A DNA stretch of 64,000 nt, from NCBI GenBank assembly GCA_965226865.1, contig CBDDEH010000004.1:124001-188000 (forward strand), read 5' to 3'. Every line of letters starts with the position of its first letter. Positions within the stretch are counted from its first letter, which is position 1. This DNA is from CBDDEH01 sp965226865 (GTDB lineage Bacteria > Chloroflexota > Dehalococcoidia > Lucifugimonadales > JAGWBF01). Below, piece after piece: positions 17,733 through 26,935 of the stretch. The position numbers and the translations under genes are program-made. Below the pieces are notes generated by a model. The model was given only the letters and a program-made list of their open reading frames with translations. It had not been told where the DNA came from and made no database searches.

Positions 17733-18121
17733 GCATCAAGACCTTCCTGCCTGTCCTCTGCTGACCCACCCGTAAGCAGGCCATTTCCCTCAACAAGTGG
17801 TGCGGACATTTATGCTGGCCAGTTAGCTCGGACTTTTTCGCCGAACATGAACACACCAGGTGGTACAGTTTTACTCCGCCCCAGTGGCCCAACATGCCTC
17901 CGCCATTGACACCGGGGCCACTGAACCCTTTGATTCCAACCTTGACTGACTACTAGCACCCCGGCAACAGCCTAACCAATCGGTTGGGAGTCTGCGTTAG
18001 GAAGTGCCTCCAACATAGAATGCCCCCAAATGGACCAGCATGTAGGGCTAGGGAATACGCTCTTTCCCTGTAGGGTTGCTCTACAAGTTCTTTTCGGACA
18101 CTTTGGCAAGCTCAGTCTAAT
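17733..18121. other. Stretch without a supportable gene
   Basis: Between the istB remnant and the first IS1380 copy. Frames on the minus strand are short and lack start signals. Nothing else recognised. Confidence 0.4.
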
Positions 18122-19826
18122 CCCGAATCCACCGAAGGAGGGCGTCGGGTTAGCGTCCTGAAGCGGCAAGAAGGCGCTCCTGTGCTTCTGGGATAATGGT
18201 TTTGGAACAGAAACCCGCCCGGAAACAAGGAGCACCCAATAGATGCTGCCACAGAACAAACCCGACCGTATCCGCATCCTCTTTGACGACCATCGCCTGG
18301 TGGCCAATGCCGGGCTGATCCTTCCGGCCACCCTCGCCCTGCGCCTTGGCCTGCGGGAACTCGTCGACCATCACCTCGACCTCGGCGGAGCGCCGGGACG
18401 GGCGAACACCGGGGACAAGATGCTGACGCTGGTCGCTTCCGCGCTGGCAGGCGGCGACTGCATCGACGACGCCGATGCGCTGCGCGCTGGTGGGACGGTC
18501 GGTGTTCTAGGCTGCGTGGTCAAGGCGCCATCCACCCTGGGGACCTTCCTGCGCAGCTTCCGGTGGGGGCATGTCCGTCAACTCGACCGCGTGAGCCGCC
18601 AGTTGCTGGCCCGGGCTTGGCAGGCCGGGGCCGGACCCGGCGACTCGCCCCTGACCATCGACCTTGATTCCACCATCTGCGAGACCTATGGACTGGCCAA
18701 GGAGGGAGCGCGCCACCACGGCTATACCGGCGCCCGCGGCTACCACCCGCTGCTGGCCATTGCCGCCGGCACCGGAGACGTGCTGATGTCCCGGCTGCGC
18801 GAGGGCCGGGCCAACACCGCCCGTGGCGCCGCCCACTTCCTGCGTGAGACGGTGGGGCGGGTGCGCTACGGCGGGGCCAGGGGACAACTCACGGTGCGGG
18901 CCGACAGCGGCTTCTACGCCCACACTGTCGTTGCCGCCTGCCGGGAAATGGATGTCCGCTTCTCCATCACCATCCGCCAGCGCGCCAGCCTGCGGGACCT
19001 GATCGAGGCGATACCAGAGGAGGACTGGACTCCCATTCCCCACTGGATGGACGGCGCCGCCGATGTCGCCGAGACGACTTACACCCCGTTCCAGACCAAG
19101 CCGGACGCCCCGCCGGCGCGGCTCATTGTCCGGCGGGTGAAGCCGACACCCGGTTCCCAGCTGGCCCTCTTCGCCAGATACAGCTATCACGGCTTCATCA
19201 CCGACCGGGACGGGGAGTTGCTCGAACTGGAGGCCGATCATCGCCGCCACGCCGAGGTCGAGAACGCCATACGCGACCTCAAGTACGGCGTCGGGCTGAA
19301 CCACATGCCGTCGGGGCGCTTCGCCGCCAACGGCGCCTGGCTGGCGGTACAGGTGATGGCGCATAACCTGGCCCGCTGGACGGCGCGGATTGGTCTGGGT
19401 CAGCAGATCGTGATCACCAAGACCCTCAGGCGGCGGGTCTTTGCCTTGGCCGGACGGATCACCCGCTCGGCACGCCGCCTCACTTTGCATCTCCCCCGGC
19501 GCTGGCCTTGGGAAACCCAGTTCAGTCGCGCCTTGGCCCGGCTGCAAGCCATTCCGTTCCCGGCCTGACGGCCAGCCTGCAACTGACCCAACGTCCCCGC
19601 AATCTCGCGCCACCCCGGTCGCGAGAGTCCCCTGCTGCGTATCCTCTCGCCATCCCGCGCATCGCAACTCCCGCATAGGGCCTTAGGGGCCCTGTGCGGC
19701 GACTGAAGACCGTCCGCCGACCTCCCTTTTACCCCAAGACCCCCAGGCCATCTCCCCTGTAGCTCCCTCACCCACCCCCTTCCGCTGTCCTCACGCCGTC
19801 CATCAGTGTCCTTCGGTGGATTCGGG
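18122..19826 (+). mobile_element. IS1380-family insertion sequence, copy 1
   Basis: The terminal repeats are CCCGAATCCACCGAAGGA at the left (from 18122) and its exact reverse complement at the right (to 19826). CTAA occurs just outside both ends (18117-18120 and 19827-19830). The four bases are the same on the two sides, consistent with a short target duplication, with one extra T at the left. One full-length transposase gene is inside. A second copy lies at 38772-40466. Confidence 0.9.
18243..19568 (+). CDS. IS1380-family transposase, copy 1
   Basis: 441 residues, normal for the family, with an intact frame. DDE-type marks include LTIDLDSTICETYG (first Asp, near 140) and LTVRADSGFYAH (second Asp, near 220). 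The EVENAIRDLKYGVGL region holds the Glu (near 340). The ATG follows GGAGCACCCAATAG with GGAG about 9 bases upstream. It differs from copy 2 in a few tight clusters of changes and is otherwise almost identical. The long minus-strand frame opposite it is a shadow. Confidence 0.93.
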   Translation: MLPQNKPDRIRILFDDHRLVANAGLILPATLALRLGLRELVDHHLDLGGAPGRANTGDKMLTLVASALAGGDCIDDADALRAGGTVGVLGCVVKAPSTLGTFLRSFRWGHVRQLDRVSRQLLARAWQAGAGPGDSPLTIDLDSTICETYGLAKEGARHHGYTGARGYHPLLAIAAGTGDVLMSRLREGRANTARGAAHFLRETVGRVRYGGARGQLTVRADSGFYAHTVVAACREMDVRFSITIRQRASLRDLIEAIPEEDWTPIPHWMDGAADVAETTYTPFQTKPDAPPARLIVRRVKPTPGSQLALFARYSYHGFITDRDGELLELEADHRRHAEVENAIRDLKYGVGLNHMPSGRFAANGAWLAVQVMAHNLARWTARIGLGQQIVITKTLRRRVFALAGRITRSARRLTLHLPRRWPWETQFSRALARLQAIPFPA

Positions 19827-19846
19827 CTAAGTGAAAGGAGTCATTG

Positions 19847-19993
19847 ATGACCCAGGTAGAGGATCAGGCCAGTCAAGCTGAGGAGCGAAGCCAGGAGACA
19901 CGAAGCTTCGTGCGTCAGGTCCGTGCAGCGACCCGCCGTAAGTCACACGCACCACGGCGTCCTGCCAGGCTCCTTGTTTCCGTCCTATTTTAG
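19847..19993 (+). pseudogene. N-terminal fragment of a second IS3-type orfA
   Basis: ATG 19847 after GAAAGGAG begins MTQVEDQASQAEERSQETRS and continues to VRAATRRK, which resembles the start of IS3-group orfA proteins that continue RRKYTPEEK. The match ends near 19960, and the IS3 left end begins at 19969. The gene was cut by that element. No matching orfB for it is in the window. Confidence 0.5.
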
Positions 19994-20041
19994 AGCGGGA
20001 CTCTCTCTTAGCCACCTGTCCGAATTTTGGGGTCCACCTCA
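19969..20041 (-). repeat. Extra copy of the IS3 left end
   Basis: About 72 bases repeat, with one base missing, the left end at 21285-21357. Both have the same orientation, and read on the minus strand they begin TGAGGTGGACCCC. This copy abuts the inverted orfB segment at 20042. Confidence 0.85.
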
Positions 20042-20044
20042 GTC

Positions 20045-20927
20045 TCTGGTGCGCCAGTGCGCCTTGCTGGGTATCAGCCGCTCCGCGTTGTACTACCTGC
20101 CAACCGAGGCCGGCGCCGAGGACTTGGAGTTGATGGCCCTCATAGACCAACAGTACCTGAAGACACCTTTCTACGGCTCCAGAAGGATGACTGCCTGGCT
20201 CAGAAATCACGGACACCAGGTCAACCGCAAGCGGGTCCGCCGGCTGATGCAGCTGATAGGCCTGGAGGCCATCTACCGGCGTCCCAACACCAGCAAGCCA
20301 AACCCAGGGCATAAGGTCTATCCGTACTTGCTCAGGGGGCTGGAGATCAACCGGGTCAACCAGGTGTGGGCCACCGACATCACCTACATACCCATGGCTC
20401 GGGGTTTCCTCTACTTGATGGCCATCATGGACTGGCACAGCCGCTACGTGCTGGCCTGGCGGCTGTCCAACACCCTGGAGGTAGACTTCTGTGTTGCGGC
20501 TCTGGAAGAGGCCTTGAGCAAGGGTCGGCCACAGATCTTCAACACCGACCAGGGCAGCCAGTTCACCAGCGAGGCCTTCACCAGCATGCTGCTGGCGCAA
20601 GGCGTTCAAGTGAGCATGGACGGCAGGGGCCGGTGCATGGACAACGTCTTCGTGGAACGGCTGTGGCGCAGCATCAAGTACGAGGAGGTGTACCTGAAGG
20701 CATACCAAAATGGGACTGAGGCCAGAAAGGGGATTGGGGCTTATCTGGCCTTCTACAACCAAGAGCGGCCCCATCAAGCCCTGGGCTATCGGTCACCGGG
20801 TCAGGTGTTCCAAGCAGTGAGCCCACAAAGGTGTTTACTGGAACTTCCACCAGCCTTACCATCGGATGAAGGTTTACGAGACACCCCAGCGGTAGACTCT
20901 CTTATTTTAGCCTCACCGCTGTCCTGA
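20045..20927 (+). CDS. IS3-family orfB transposase core, 5' end separated by inversion
   Basis: The reading starts natively at SLVRQCALLGISRSALYY. Its first nine or so codons are stranded on the other strand. The DDE residues are complete: VWATDITYIP (Asp), FNTDQGSQFT (Asp) and VERLWRSIKYEE (Glu, followed by K/R at +7). The longer open frame reaching back to 19923 is fortuitous and crosses the extra left end. Because it is cut off from orfA and its ribosome site, it is probably not expressed as a normal OrfAB transposase. Confidence 0.85.
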
Positions 20928-20993
20928 TGATAGGGTCCACTTGAGACAGCTTCGGTTCTTCTCGGTCAATCATGGCCCGGCGTTGGGACCGGC

Positions 20994-21278
20994 TCACAAC
21001 CCGAAGCTCCGTGACAAAAAATCCCGTTCCACCTTGAGCTGCCCAATCTGTTGGTAGAGCTGGGCAGTGAGGACCTCTTGGTCCTTCTCCTGACGTCCAG
21101 CACCATTTTCAAAGAGGTGCGGCGCCCCCTGAGTCAAGGCCTTCTTCCAGGCATGGATCTGGCTCGGGTGGACTTCAAACCGGCTGGCCAGCTCTGCAAT
21201 GGTGTGCTCCCCTTGGAGCGCGGCCAAAGCCACTTTGGCCTTGAAGACTGGGCTGTGCTTCTTACGTGTTTGCTTCAT
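20994..21278 (-). CDS. IS3-family orfA
   Basis: 94 residues. The N-terminal helix-turn-helix (FKAKVALAALQGEHTIAEL then HPSQIHAWKKAL) and C-terminal leucine-zipper helix (LYQQIGQLKVERDFLSRSF) are typical of IS3 OrfA, which binds the ends and, by frameshift fusion to OrfB, makes the active transposase. ATG 21278 lies after CAAGGAGCAGG. Downstream on its own strand it now meets the inverted right end, not orfB. Confidence 0.9.
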   Translation of the reverse strand: MKQTRKKHSPVFKAKVALAALQGEHTIAELASRFEVHPSQIHAWKKALTQGAPHLFENGAGRQEKDQEVLTAQLYQQIGQLKVERDFLSRSFGL

Positions 21279-21357
21279 GTCCTGCTCCTTGTTTCCGTCC
21301 TATTTTAGGAGCGGGACTCTCTCTTAGCCACCTGTCCGAATTTTGGGGTCCACCTCA

Positions 21358-21692
21358 AACCATGATTCCACAAAGAACGTTAATACCGACCCTGCCCGCG
21401 TGGACCCCGTAGCACCCGGCCCACTCTCCAACCTCCATTGGGGCAGGGGATGGCCGACGCCCGAGCCGATAGTCTGCCTGCAGGTCGCCAGGTTATCGCG
21501 CCAACCGGGGCAACAGCCCTCACTTTACACAAACTTCACAGCAATTGCTCGAGAATCGGCGAATTCCTAACGGCCCAATTACACGCACGTAGTATAGTGA
21601 GAAATTGGTCGACCCATCAACGGGAGGTATTGGCTAGGAATTCGAACGGCGACGGCTGACGGCGCATTTTTTCAATTTGGAGACGTGAACAA
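21358..21692. other. Upstream region of the lysyl-oxidase-like gene
   Basis: About 330 bases with no supportable gene. It must contain the promoter for the large secreted protein. I see no clear -10/-35 pair or hairpin. Confidence 0.4.
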
Positions 21693-21713
21693 GTGACACC
21701 TCGGACATTCTCA

Positions 21714-24347
21714 ATGGTCAATCCCCTTCGCCGGACTTCCCCCACAGGAAAGTTGTGGAACGCTCTTGGCCGGAGCGGCTGGCCCTGGCAGCGGCGTTCC
21801 TTGATTGCCATCCTGGCCCTTGCGGCGCTGCTGCTCGCCCCCTGGGCAGTGGAAGCGCAGAGTGGTCCGGACGCGCCGGGCAACCTGACCGCCGATATAG
21901 TCGAGGGCAGGGGCGTGGCGCTCAGTTGGGACGCTCCGACCGAGGACGCCGAGTCGGTGACCGGCTATCAGATCCTGCGACGACTCCCCCAGCAGGGCGA
22001 GCGGAGACCGACGGTCTACGTGGCCGACACCGGTTCGACGAACACCGCCTACACCGATGAAGATGCCACCGTCGCTGGTGAGCAGTACAACTACCGGGTG
22101 AAGGCGCTGCAGGGCGACCAGAAGAGCGGTATGTCCAACCTGGCCAAGGTGACTCTCCCGCAGGCCGAGCCTGACCCGACACCCGAGCCCACCGATGCGA
22201 CGATCAAGGAACTGACCCTGACGGATGCGAACGGCGCGTCCATCGTGCTGACTCCCACCTTCGACCCGCTCGTGGATACTTACGAGGCATCGGTGTCCAA
22301 TGGGGTCGCATCGATAAGCGTGGCCGCGACGAAGAACTACAGCGGCTCCACTCTGGAATTCATCAACAGGGTCGACGCTATCCAGACCGGCGCTACGTCG
22401 GAGGTCGAATACACCCTTGATGTCGGAGACAACCTCATCGAGGCCGAGGTGACTTCAGCAAGCGGCAACGAGCTGAAGATGTACACGGTGACGGTGACGC
22501 GGGCGGCCTCGGACGACGCCACTCTCAGCTCGCTCGAACTGCAGGACGCTAGCGGAGCCGCAATCGAGTTGATCCCGGATTTCGATCCCGCCGCCACGGA
22601 GTACTCCGTGTCCGTGCCCAATGGCGTTGAGTCGGTGACGCTGACAACGGAGAAGAATCACGGCGGCGCATCGGCAGCAATCCTGACGCCGTCCGGCACG
22701 AGTGAACCGGACGAGGCGACGGTGGACCTGTCCTTGGGCAGCAACGTGCTCAGTGTCGTGGTGACCGCCGAGGACGGCAACGCCGTGGTGACCTACACAG
22801 TCTCGGTCGAACGCGCCGAACCGGAGTGGTCTGCCACGCTGACCGTGGGAACGGATGAGACTACGGCACCGGTCGCCACCGGTTATTCGAAGTGGAGCGT
22901 GACGGGCGCCGAGCTTTCGACGGATGAGTTCGCCTTCGAAGGGGAAACGTACAGGGTTATGTTCCTGTTCAATCTTGCCGAGGGACTGTACTTCACGTTG
23001 GCCAAGGAGCTGCCGTCGGACTTCACACTGCGAATCGGGGGTTCCGAGTACTCGGGCCGTGACAGTTCAATCGGGCGGAGCAACTGGGAGGGCAACTACT
23101 GGTGGGGAGACAGGGGTTTCAGCTGGACGCCCGGCGAGACGGTGGAAGTGAGTTTGTCCATGAACCTTGCGCCGCTTCCGGCTCGGGAGGATGCTCCGCC
23201 CTCAGCGTACCTTACATATATGCCTGACGGCCACAATGGGGACGACTCCTTCCAGTTCAGGTTCAACATCACCCAGCCCGTCGATCTCACTGACGTGAAC
23301 CTCAGGGATCACGCCCTGGTGGTCGACGGGGGTTCGGTCAGCAACGTGGAAGCCTCGGAGGGCGGTCGCTGGCTAATCACCGTTGAGCCGGACTCGAGTG
23401 ACGACGTGACCATCTCCCTGTATGAAGCGGCCGATTGCCAGGAGCCGGGTGCCATCTGCTCCCGCGGCGGCGAGAGTCTGTACTACTATCCGGCATTGAC
23501 GGTGCCCGGGCCCGGCAACACCACGAACGAGGGGCACGAGGATATTGACCACGAGGATATTGACGATTTAGAGATTCCTGACGGTCTACTGCTGCCGGAC
23601 TTGGTGAGCTATCTGCATGAATATAGCGTCGCGGAGGTCGTCGCCACACCTGATGGCACCGAGTTTTTCGCGCTGCGCTTCGCCGGGTTTGTGACCAATC
23701 TTGGCGACGGACCGCTGGACCTCAGAGGCAACCCGCAGTTGGCCGACGATGCCGATCTGACCAGCCACGACGTTTGGCAACGGGCATTGACCATCGATGG
23801 AGACTGGGTCAATCTGACCAAGCCGCCCATCGATTTCGAGGTGGATGACGGCCACGACCACTTCCACCTCATGGGCATAGTGGAGTACTCGCTTTGGGAC
23901 ACGTCCGGAACTGTCGAGATCAGCTCCGGCGCAAAAGTCGGCTTCTGCCTGATCGACGTCGAGGATGTACCTGACCTGCATCCCAATCCGGGCCCGCAGC
24001 GGTATGAGCAGTTCGACCCGGACAACTACTATTGCCAGTCGGGCCGACCCCGCGCGAAGATCCTGCACATGGGCGTTTCCGAGGGCTGGCAGGACATCTA
24101 CAGCTTCTCCGAGACCTTTCAGTGGATCGACGTGTCGGACGTCCAGCCCGGCTACTACCGTATCGGCCAGCGCGCTGATCCCGACAACGTCATCGTAGAG
24201 TCCGACGAGACCAACAACGAGCTCGTATTGACCCAGCGTTGGCAGGTGGTCCCCGGATATGTCGCCAGGTCAGAGATGGTAAGCGTCGAACCGGACGCGG
24301 CGGTTCGCTTCAAACTCGGTGTTGACGAATACTTGATTCTCTCGTAA
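21714..24347 (+). CDS. Secreted multidomain protein with lysyl-oxidase-like domain
   Basis: 877 residues from ATG 21714 (a GTG at 21693 is in frame). An N-terminal signal peptide (RRSLIAILALAALLLAPWA, cleavage near VEA-QS) directs export. Domains in order: fibronectin type III (about 50-145, LSWDAPTEDAESVTGYQILR), two cadherin-like beta sandwiches (about 160-265 and 268-368, each ATIKEL/ATLSSL...YTVTV), and a middle region of unknown fold. The last is a lysyl oxidase domain (about 640-865) with the copper-site cluster DGHDHFHLMGIVEYSL. Lysyl oxidases convert amines to aldehydes with copper and a tyrosine-derived quinone. Here substrates would be extracellular or cell-envelope proteins. Relatives are usually shorter. 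Confidence 0.85.
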   Translation: MVNPLRRTSPTGKLWNALGRSGWPWQRRSLIAILALAALLLAPWAVEAQSGPDAPGNLTADIVEGRGVALSWDAPTEDAESVTGYQILRRLPQQGERRPTVYVADTGSTNTAYTDEDATVAGEQYNYRVKALQGDQKSGMSNLAKVTLPQAEPDPTPEPTDATIKELTLTDANGASIVLTPTFDPLVDTYEASVSNGVASISVAATKNYSGSTLEFINRVDAIQTGATSEVEYTLDVGDNLIEAEVTSASGNELKMYTVTVTRAASDDATLSSLELQDASGAAIELIPDFDPAATEYSVSVPNGVESVTLTTEKNHGGASAAILTPSGTSEPDEATVDLSLGSNVLSVVVTAEDGNAVVTYTVSVERAEPEWSATLTVGTDETTAPVATGYSKWSVTGAELSTDEFAFEGETYRVMFLFNLAEGLYFTLAKELPSDFTLRIGGSEYSGRDSSIGRSNWEGNYWWGDRGFSWTPGETVEVSLSMNLAPLPAREDAPPSAYLTYMPDGHNGDDSFQFRFNITQPVDLTDVNLRDHALVVDGGSVSNVEASEGGRWLITVEPDSSDDVTISLYEAADCQEPGAICSRGGESLYYYPALTVPGPGNTTNEGHEDIDHEDIDDLEIPDGLLLPDLVSYLHEYSVAEVVATPDGTEFFALRFAGFVTNLGDGPLDLRGNPQLADDADLTSHDVWQRALTIDGDWVNLTKPPIDFEVDDGHDHFHLMGIVEYSLWDTSGTVEISSGAKVGFCLIDVEDVPDLHPNPGPQRYEQFDPDNYYCQSGRPRAKILHMGVSEGWQDIYSFSETFQWIDVSDVQPGYYRIGQRADPDNVIVESDETNNELVLTQRWQVVPGYVARSEMVSVEPDAAVRFKLGVDEYLILS

Positions 24348-24482
24348 AAAGTCTGTGCAGGCCGAATTAGAACAAACGTACCCACGCCTGGGTACAATAT
24401 ACAGTCTCTGTTCCGTGTACTACCCCAACATACGGTAGCGCTCAGACGTGCTAAATCGCTGGAACTTCCTCAAAACGGGTTT

Positions 24483-25085
24483 TTACGAGGGAATCAAGCT
24501 TGTCTCCCACCGGTCGTTAAGCCCGAATGTCAGTTTCAGATTCGGCTCTGTAGAGCGGTTCCTGACCATATCAATTTCGTAGTGGTCCATAGGTTCGGCT
24601 TTGTAATTGAACCTCTTGTAGTACTTCTTGTCCTTCGCCTGCCAAACATTGCCCAATCCGACGGCGACGTCAACGACAAACACGATCCGGCCACAGTAGG
24701 GTACTTCCGTGACTCGAAAGAGGTCCGGACCAGGTCTAGGCTGGATGTTGCTGGTGATTAGGTCTTCAATCGTTTCTTTAGCGACTTCCCCTATCCGGAA
24801 TCCAATTTCAGGGCCATCGGGAATCGGTGACCCTCCGGTAAGACTTGCATCCTCGGATTCCGGCACACCATATACCAGCACACCGCCATCTGAGTTGAGA
24901 AACGAAGAAACGTCCTTGCTGATATCTTCAGCCCTCTTCTGACTGTTAAGCCCACGGCCGCCTCTACCCGGGGGCAATAGGCTCTCTTGGGCCTTATAAT
25001 CAAGATGCGCGTCCTCTGGCTTCTGGTCATCAAGCATTCGCTTGAGCTTCGCTTCCCAGCAGCGTTCACTCTGAGACAACACCAT
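24483..25085 (-). CDS. AlbA_2/Schlafen-like ATP-binding-domain protein
   Basis: 200 residues from ATG 25085 (after GAGAGGTGAG). The in-frame extension to 25211 lacks a start signal. The AlbA_2 domain fills about 15-150: AHLDYKAQESLLP, then RAEDISKDVSSFLNSDGGVLVYGV, the signature of this family, then ETIEDLITSNIQPRPG. AlbA_2 proteins are nucleic-acid-binding or Schlafen-related and often lie in defence or regulatory loci. Many carry a further C-terminal HTH, which is missing here: the protein ends soon after the KKYYKRFNYKAEPMDHYEI region. The molecular function is not established. Confidence 0.75.
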   Translation of the reverse strand: MVLSQSERCWEAKLKRMLDDQKPEDAHLDYKAQESLLPPGRGGRGLNSQKRAEDISKDVSSFLNSDGGVLVYGVPESEDASLTGGSPIPDGPEIGFRIGEVAKETIEDLITSNIQPRPGPDLFRVTEVPYCGRIVFVVDVAVGLGNVWQAKDKKYYKRFNYKAEPMDHYEIDMVRNRSTEPNLKLTFGLNDRWETSLIPS

Positions 25086-25530
25086 CGACTCACCTCTCTG
25101 GATCACACGTTGGCGTGCTGCACCCAGTATCCATGGCCTTGGGTCCATACCCCTCCGCGGTAAAGCAATCTGGAGAGATGGCAACGAACCGCTTTTCACC
25201 CTCTTGGGCAAGTTAGCGGATGTGGGTAGGGAACCCTAAACTCCGACCGCACACGCTCGGCCCGCCAACGCCGAGGCTCTCCCAATGCCCTCGTGGGCCG
25301 TCCAGCGGTCGCCATTGAAGAAGGCAATGACCGGCCTACGCCTCATTATCGCGGCTGGCCTGCTTCTAGGACAAGGATCGTGGACAGTGCGGTTCGCCGG
25401 TGTGTCCCGCCAGACGAAGCGTAGAACGGATCCGGCGGTCAACCCCCGACATCATCATCCCTGAGGTTACAAGGGTGCTGGGGGCGCTTCAAGTAGGCCG
25501 TCGTAGACCGGAGGGCAGGTCACGCGTCAT
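25086..25530. other. Stretch without a supportable gene
   Basis: Short frames on both strands and no start signals. It separates the AlbA_2 gene from a decayed coding fragment on the same strand. Confidence 0.4.
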
Positions 25531-25720
25531 CTATTCCGGAGGTCGAGCGACCTTGGGGCCCTCACCGATCAATGCCCTGATTCGCTTTTCTAAGCCGTTA
25601 CGCAATTGCCCGGGATTTTCCCAAGCGATGTGGTAATGCTGCCGGACGTCAAAATGCAATTCGTTACGATCTATGATGTCCTTGCGGCAAGAGCGAATCA
25701 CAGGCAAGCCTAGTTAGGAA
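25531..25720 (-). pseudogene. C-terminal remnant of an unidentified protein
   Basis: A minus-strand frame reads LPVIRSCRKDIIDRNELHFD, then VRQHYHIAWENPGQLRNGLE and KRIRALIGEGP, and stops at 25531-25533. The pattern L-x-F-D-x-R-Q-x-x-x-I-x-W resembles C-terminal ends of TIR-like or nucleoside-deoxyribosyltransferase-like domains that occur beside nucleases. There is no start, and the upstream coding continues in another frame, so it is a broken gene. The family suggestion is tentative. Confidence 0.4.
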
Positions 25721-25818
25721 CCTCAGGTCTCCTCCCGCAAATCCCAAGGTTTTCAGGTAGCTCTTTCCTACAGTACTACGAAGAACTTCAATGTACTCCG
25801 TTAAATCCAGGGTATTGC

Positions 25819-25983
25819 TTACCGGCTCTTGTGAGACGTCCTGCCGGTCGTGTGGAACCACTTGGCGCACGCCTTGCACTCGTATCGCTGATAGCCGCGA
25901 TTACGGCCCGCCTTGACTATCTTGTCCGAATTGCAGGCTGTACAGGTTATCGTGACTGTCCTGGTCGTCGTGTACTTAGCCAT
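25819..25983 (-). CDS. 54-residue zinc-ribbon protein
   Basis: ATG 25983 starts 5 bases after the end of the HNH gene. The sequence has C-x2-C (ITCTACNS) and C-x2-C (YECKACAKWF) separated by GRNRGYQR, the InsA/IS1-type zinc-ribbon pattern found at the N-terminus of transposases and in stand-alone DNA-binding proteins. It may be the surviving N-terminus of a longer transposase-like protein or a small partner of the HNH nuclease. The tight spacing favours co-expression. Confidence 0.6.
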   Translation of the reverse strand: MAKYTTTRTVTITCTACNSDKIVKAGRNRGYQRYECKACAKWFHTTGRTSHKSR

Positions 25984-25987
25984 TAGC

Positions 25988-26668
25988 CTACGACCTAGAG
26001 AGGCCCAGTATCTTGTTGTACAGTCGATATAAAGGTGCAGCGGACTTTTTGCCTAGGGCCGGTATGTCGCCGTCGGTGAACACCCGGCGACCTCCCTCGT
26101 CCACCGTGGCAAAAGCCACCGCCGTAGCCGCCGCGCCGCCGGGTTCATACATGGGCGGCCCAAAGCCACGCCGCAACTTCCAGAGGATGCACTTCTCTGG
26201 CCCGGTCAGGGCGCGCACCCTCAGCTTGCCGCCCCATTCGGCGAGGTAGGCATCCCCGAATACCGATGCGCTGGTATTTGGGGATGTACGGTCGTGCTCC
26301 TTCTCCTTCCACCAGTCACTATCCATGAGACCGTCCTCGAGGCGGCGCTGGTGCAACTCGTCGAGCGTCAACTCGTGGGACTTGAGCCGGTTGCACGGTC
26401 CACAGAGAAGTGTGCGATTCTGGATCGCGTCTGGACCGCCAGCGTACTTTGGCTTGATGTGGTCAACCTCAAGATCCTTCTCGGATTTCGGTTGCCCGCA
26501 GCCCTGACAACGCTGTCCGTACCTGTCTATCAGGAGACTCTTTCTACGTCGCCCTCTTTTTCTGGAAAGGCCTGCGCCTAACTTAGTAGACTGTTCCTGC
26601 GCCCCCACACTCAGTATGTGGAGTTCGGCGTCGAGGCGGCCAATTACACACTCCAGATAACTCCTCAT
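25988..26668 (-). CDS. HNH endonuclease
   Basis: 226 residues from ATG 26668 (after AAAGGACG). The frame upstream to 26842 has no start signal. The HNH core is at about 72-120: RCQGCGQPKSEKDLEVDHIK (C-x2-C, then D-H-I), N-R-T-LLC-GPCNRLKSH (catalytic Asn and second C-x2-C), a complete zinc-stabilised beta-beta-alpha metal site. An N-terminal helical region (SYLECVIGRLDAEL) and a C-terminal 90-residue region follow that I do not recognise. It is followed at once by a zinc-ribbon gene. It could be a restriction-type or homing-type nuclease. Confidence 0.8.
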   Translation of the reverse strand: MRSYLECVIGRLDAELHILSVGAQEQSTKLGAGLSRKRGRRRKSLLIDRYGQRCQGCGQPKSEKDLEVDHIKPKYAGGPDAIQNRTLLCGPCNRLKSHELTLDELHQRRLEDGLMDSDWWKEKEHDRTSPNTSASVFGDAYLAEWGGKLRVRALTGPEKCILWKLRRGFGPPMYEPGGAAATAVAFATVDEGGRRVFTDGDIPALGKKSAAPLYRLYNKILGLSRS

Positions 26669-26935
26669 TGCCAACGTCCTTTCTCCATCCACCAATCCGA
26701 TTGCAGACGTTCCTCGTCCACCCGTACCGTGCGCAACTCGGAGGCACCTGGGAATCATTGCCACTTGCCCGTCTTGTTCCACCAATCGGCTTCCATCCGA
26801 TCCTAAGAGAGTCGCTGTTGGCGCAGCCCGGTCTCGCGCCACTCCTTCAGCACCGCCATAGGCTCCTTCCCCCGAAGGTGCATAGAAACTCCACGTTCTA
26901 TCCCAGTGGTAGGTACTTGGCGGCTAGTTGTCACC
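26669..26935. other. Decayed stretch between HNH and HigA genes
   Basis: No full gene. The minus strand shows three DWW motifs in broken frames (ADWWNK, SDWWME, and DSDWWKE inside the HNH gene), suggesting degraded duplicated coding sequence. Confidence 0.35.

Larger units (their letters stand above)
19969..21357 (-). mobile_element. IS3-family element rearranged by insertion into itself
   Basis: orfA is on the minus strand next to a normal left end (21285-21357). orfB and the right end (to 20944, TCAAGTGGACCC on the minus strand) are inverted onto the plus strand. The first codons of orfB (MIDREEPKL) remain beside orfA at 20946-20975. At both novel junctions the same three bases occur in inverted orientation: GTC at 20042-20044 and GAC at 20945-20947. 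A 3 bp duplication is what IS3 transposition makes, so the right-end/left-end unit attacked orfB of its own element and inverted it. Confidence 0.8.

Noticed and set aside
18507..19676. Long minus-strand open frame (389 codons) across the IS1380 transposase
   Set aside because: It lies antisense to a clear DDE transposase, is Gly/Pro/His-rich as expected from a complementary GC-rich frame, and has no ribosome site. The same shadow appears at copy 2.
19827..20777. 316-codon minus-strand frame over IS3 orfB
   Set aside because: Antisense shadow of a transposase with full DDE motifs. No recognisable domain.
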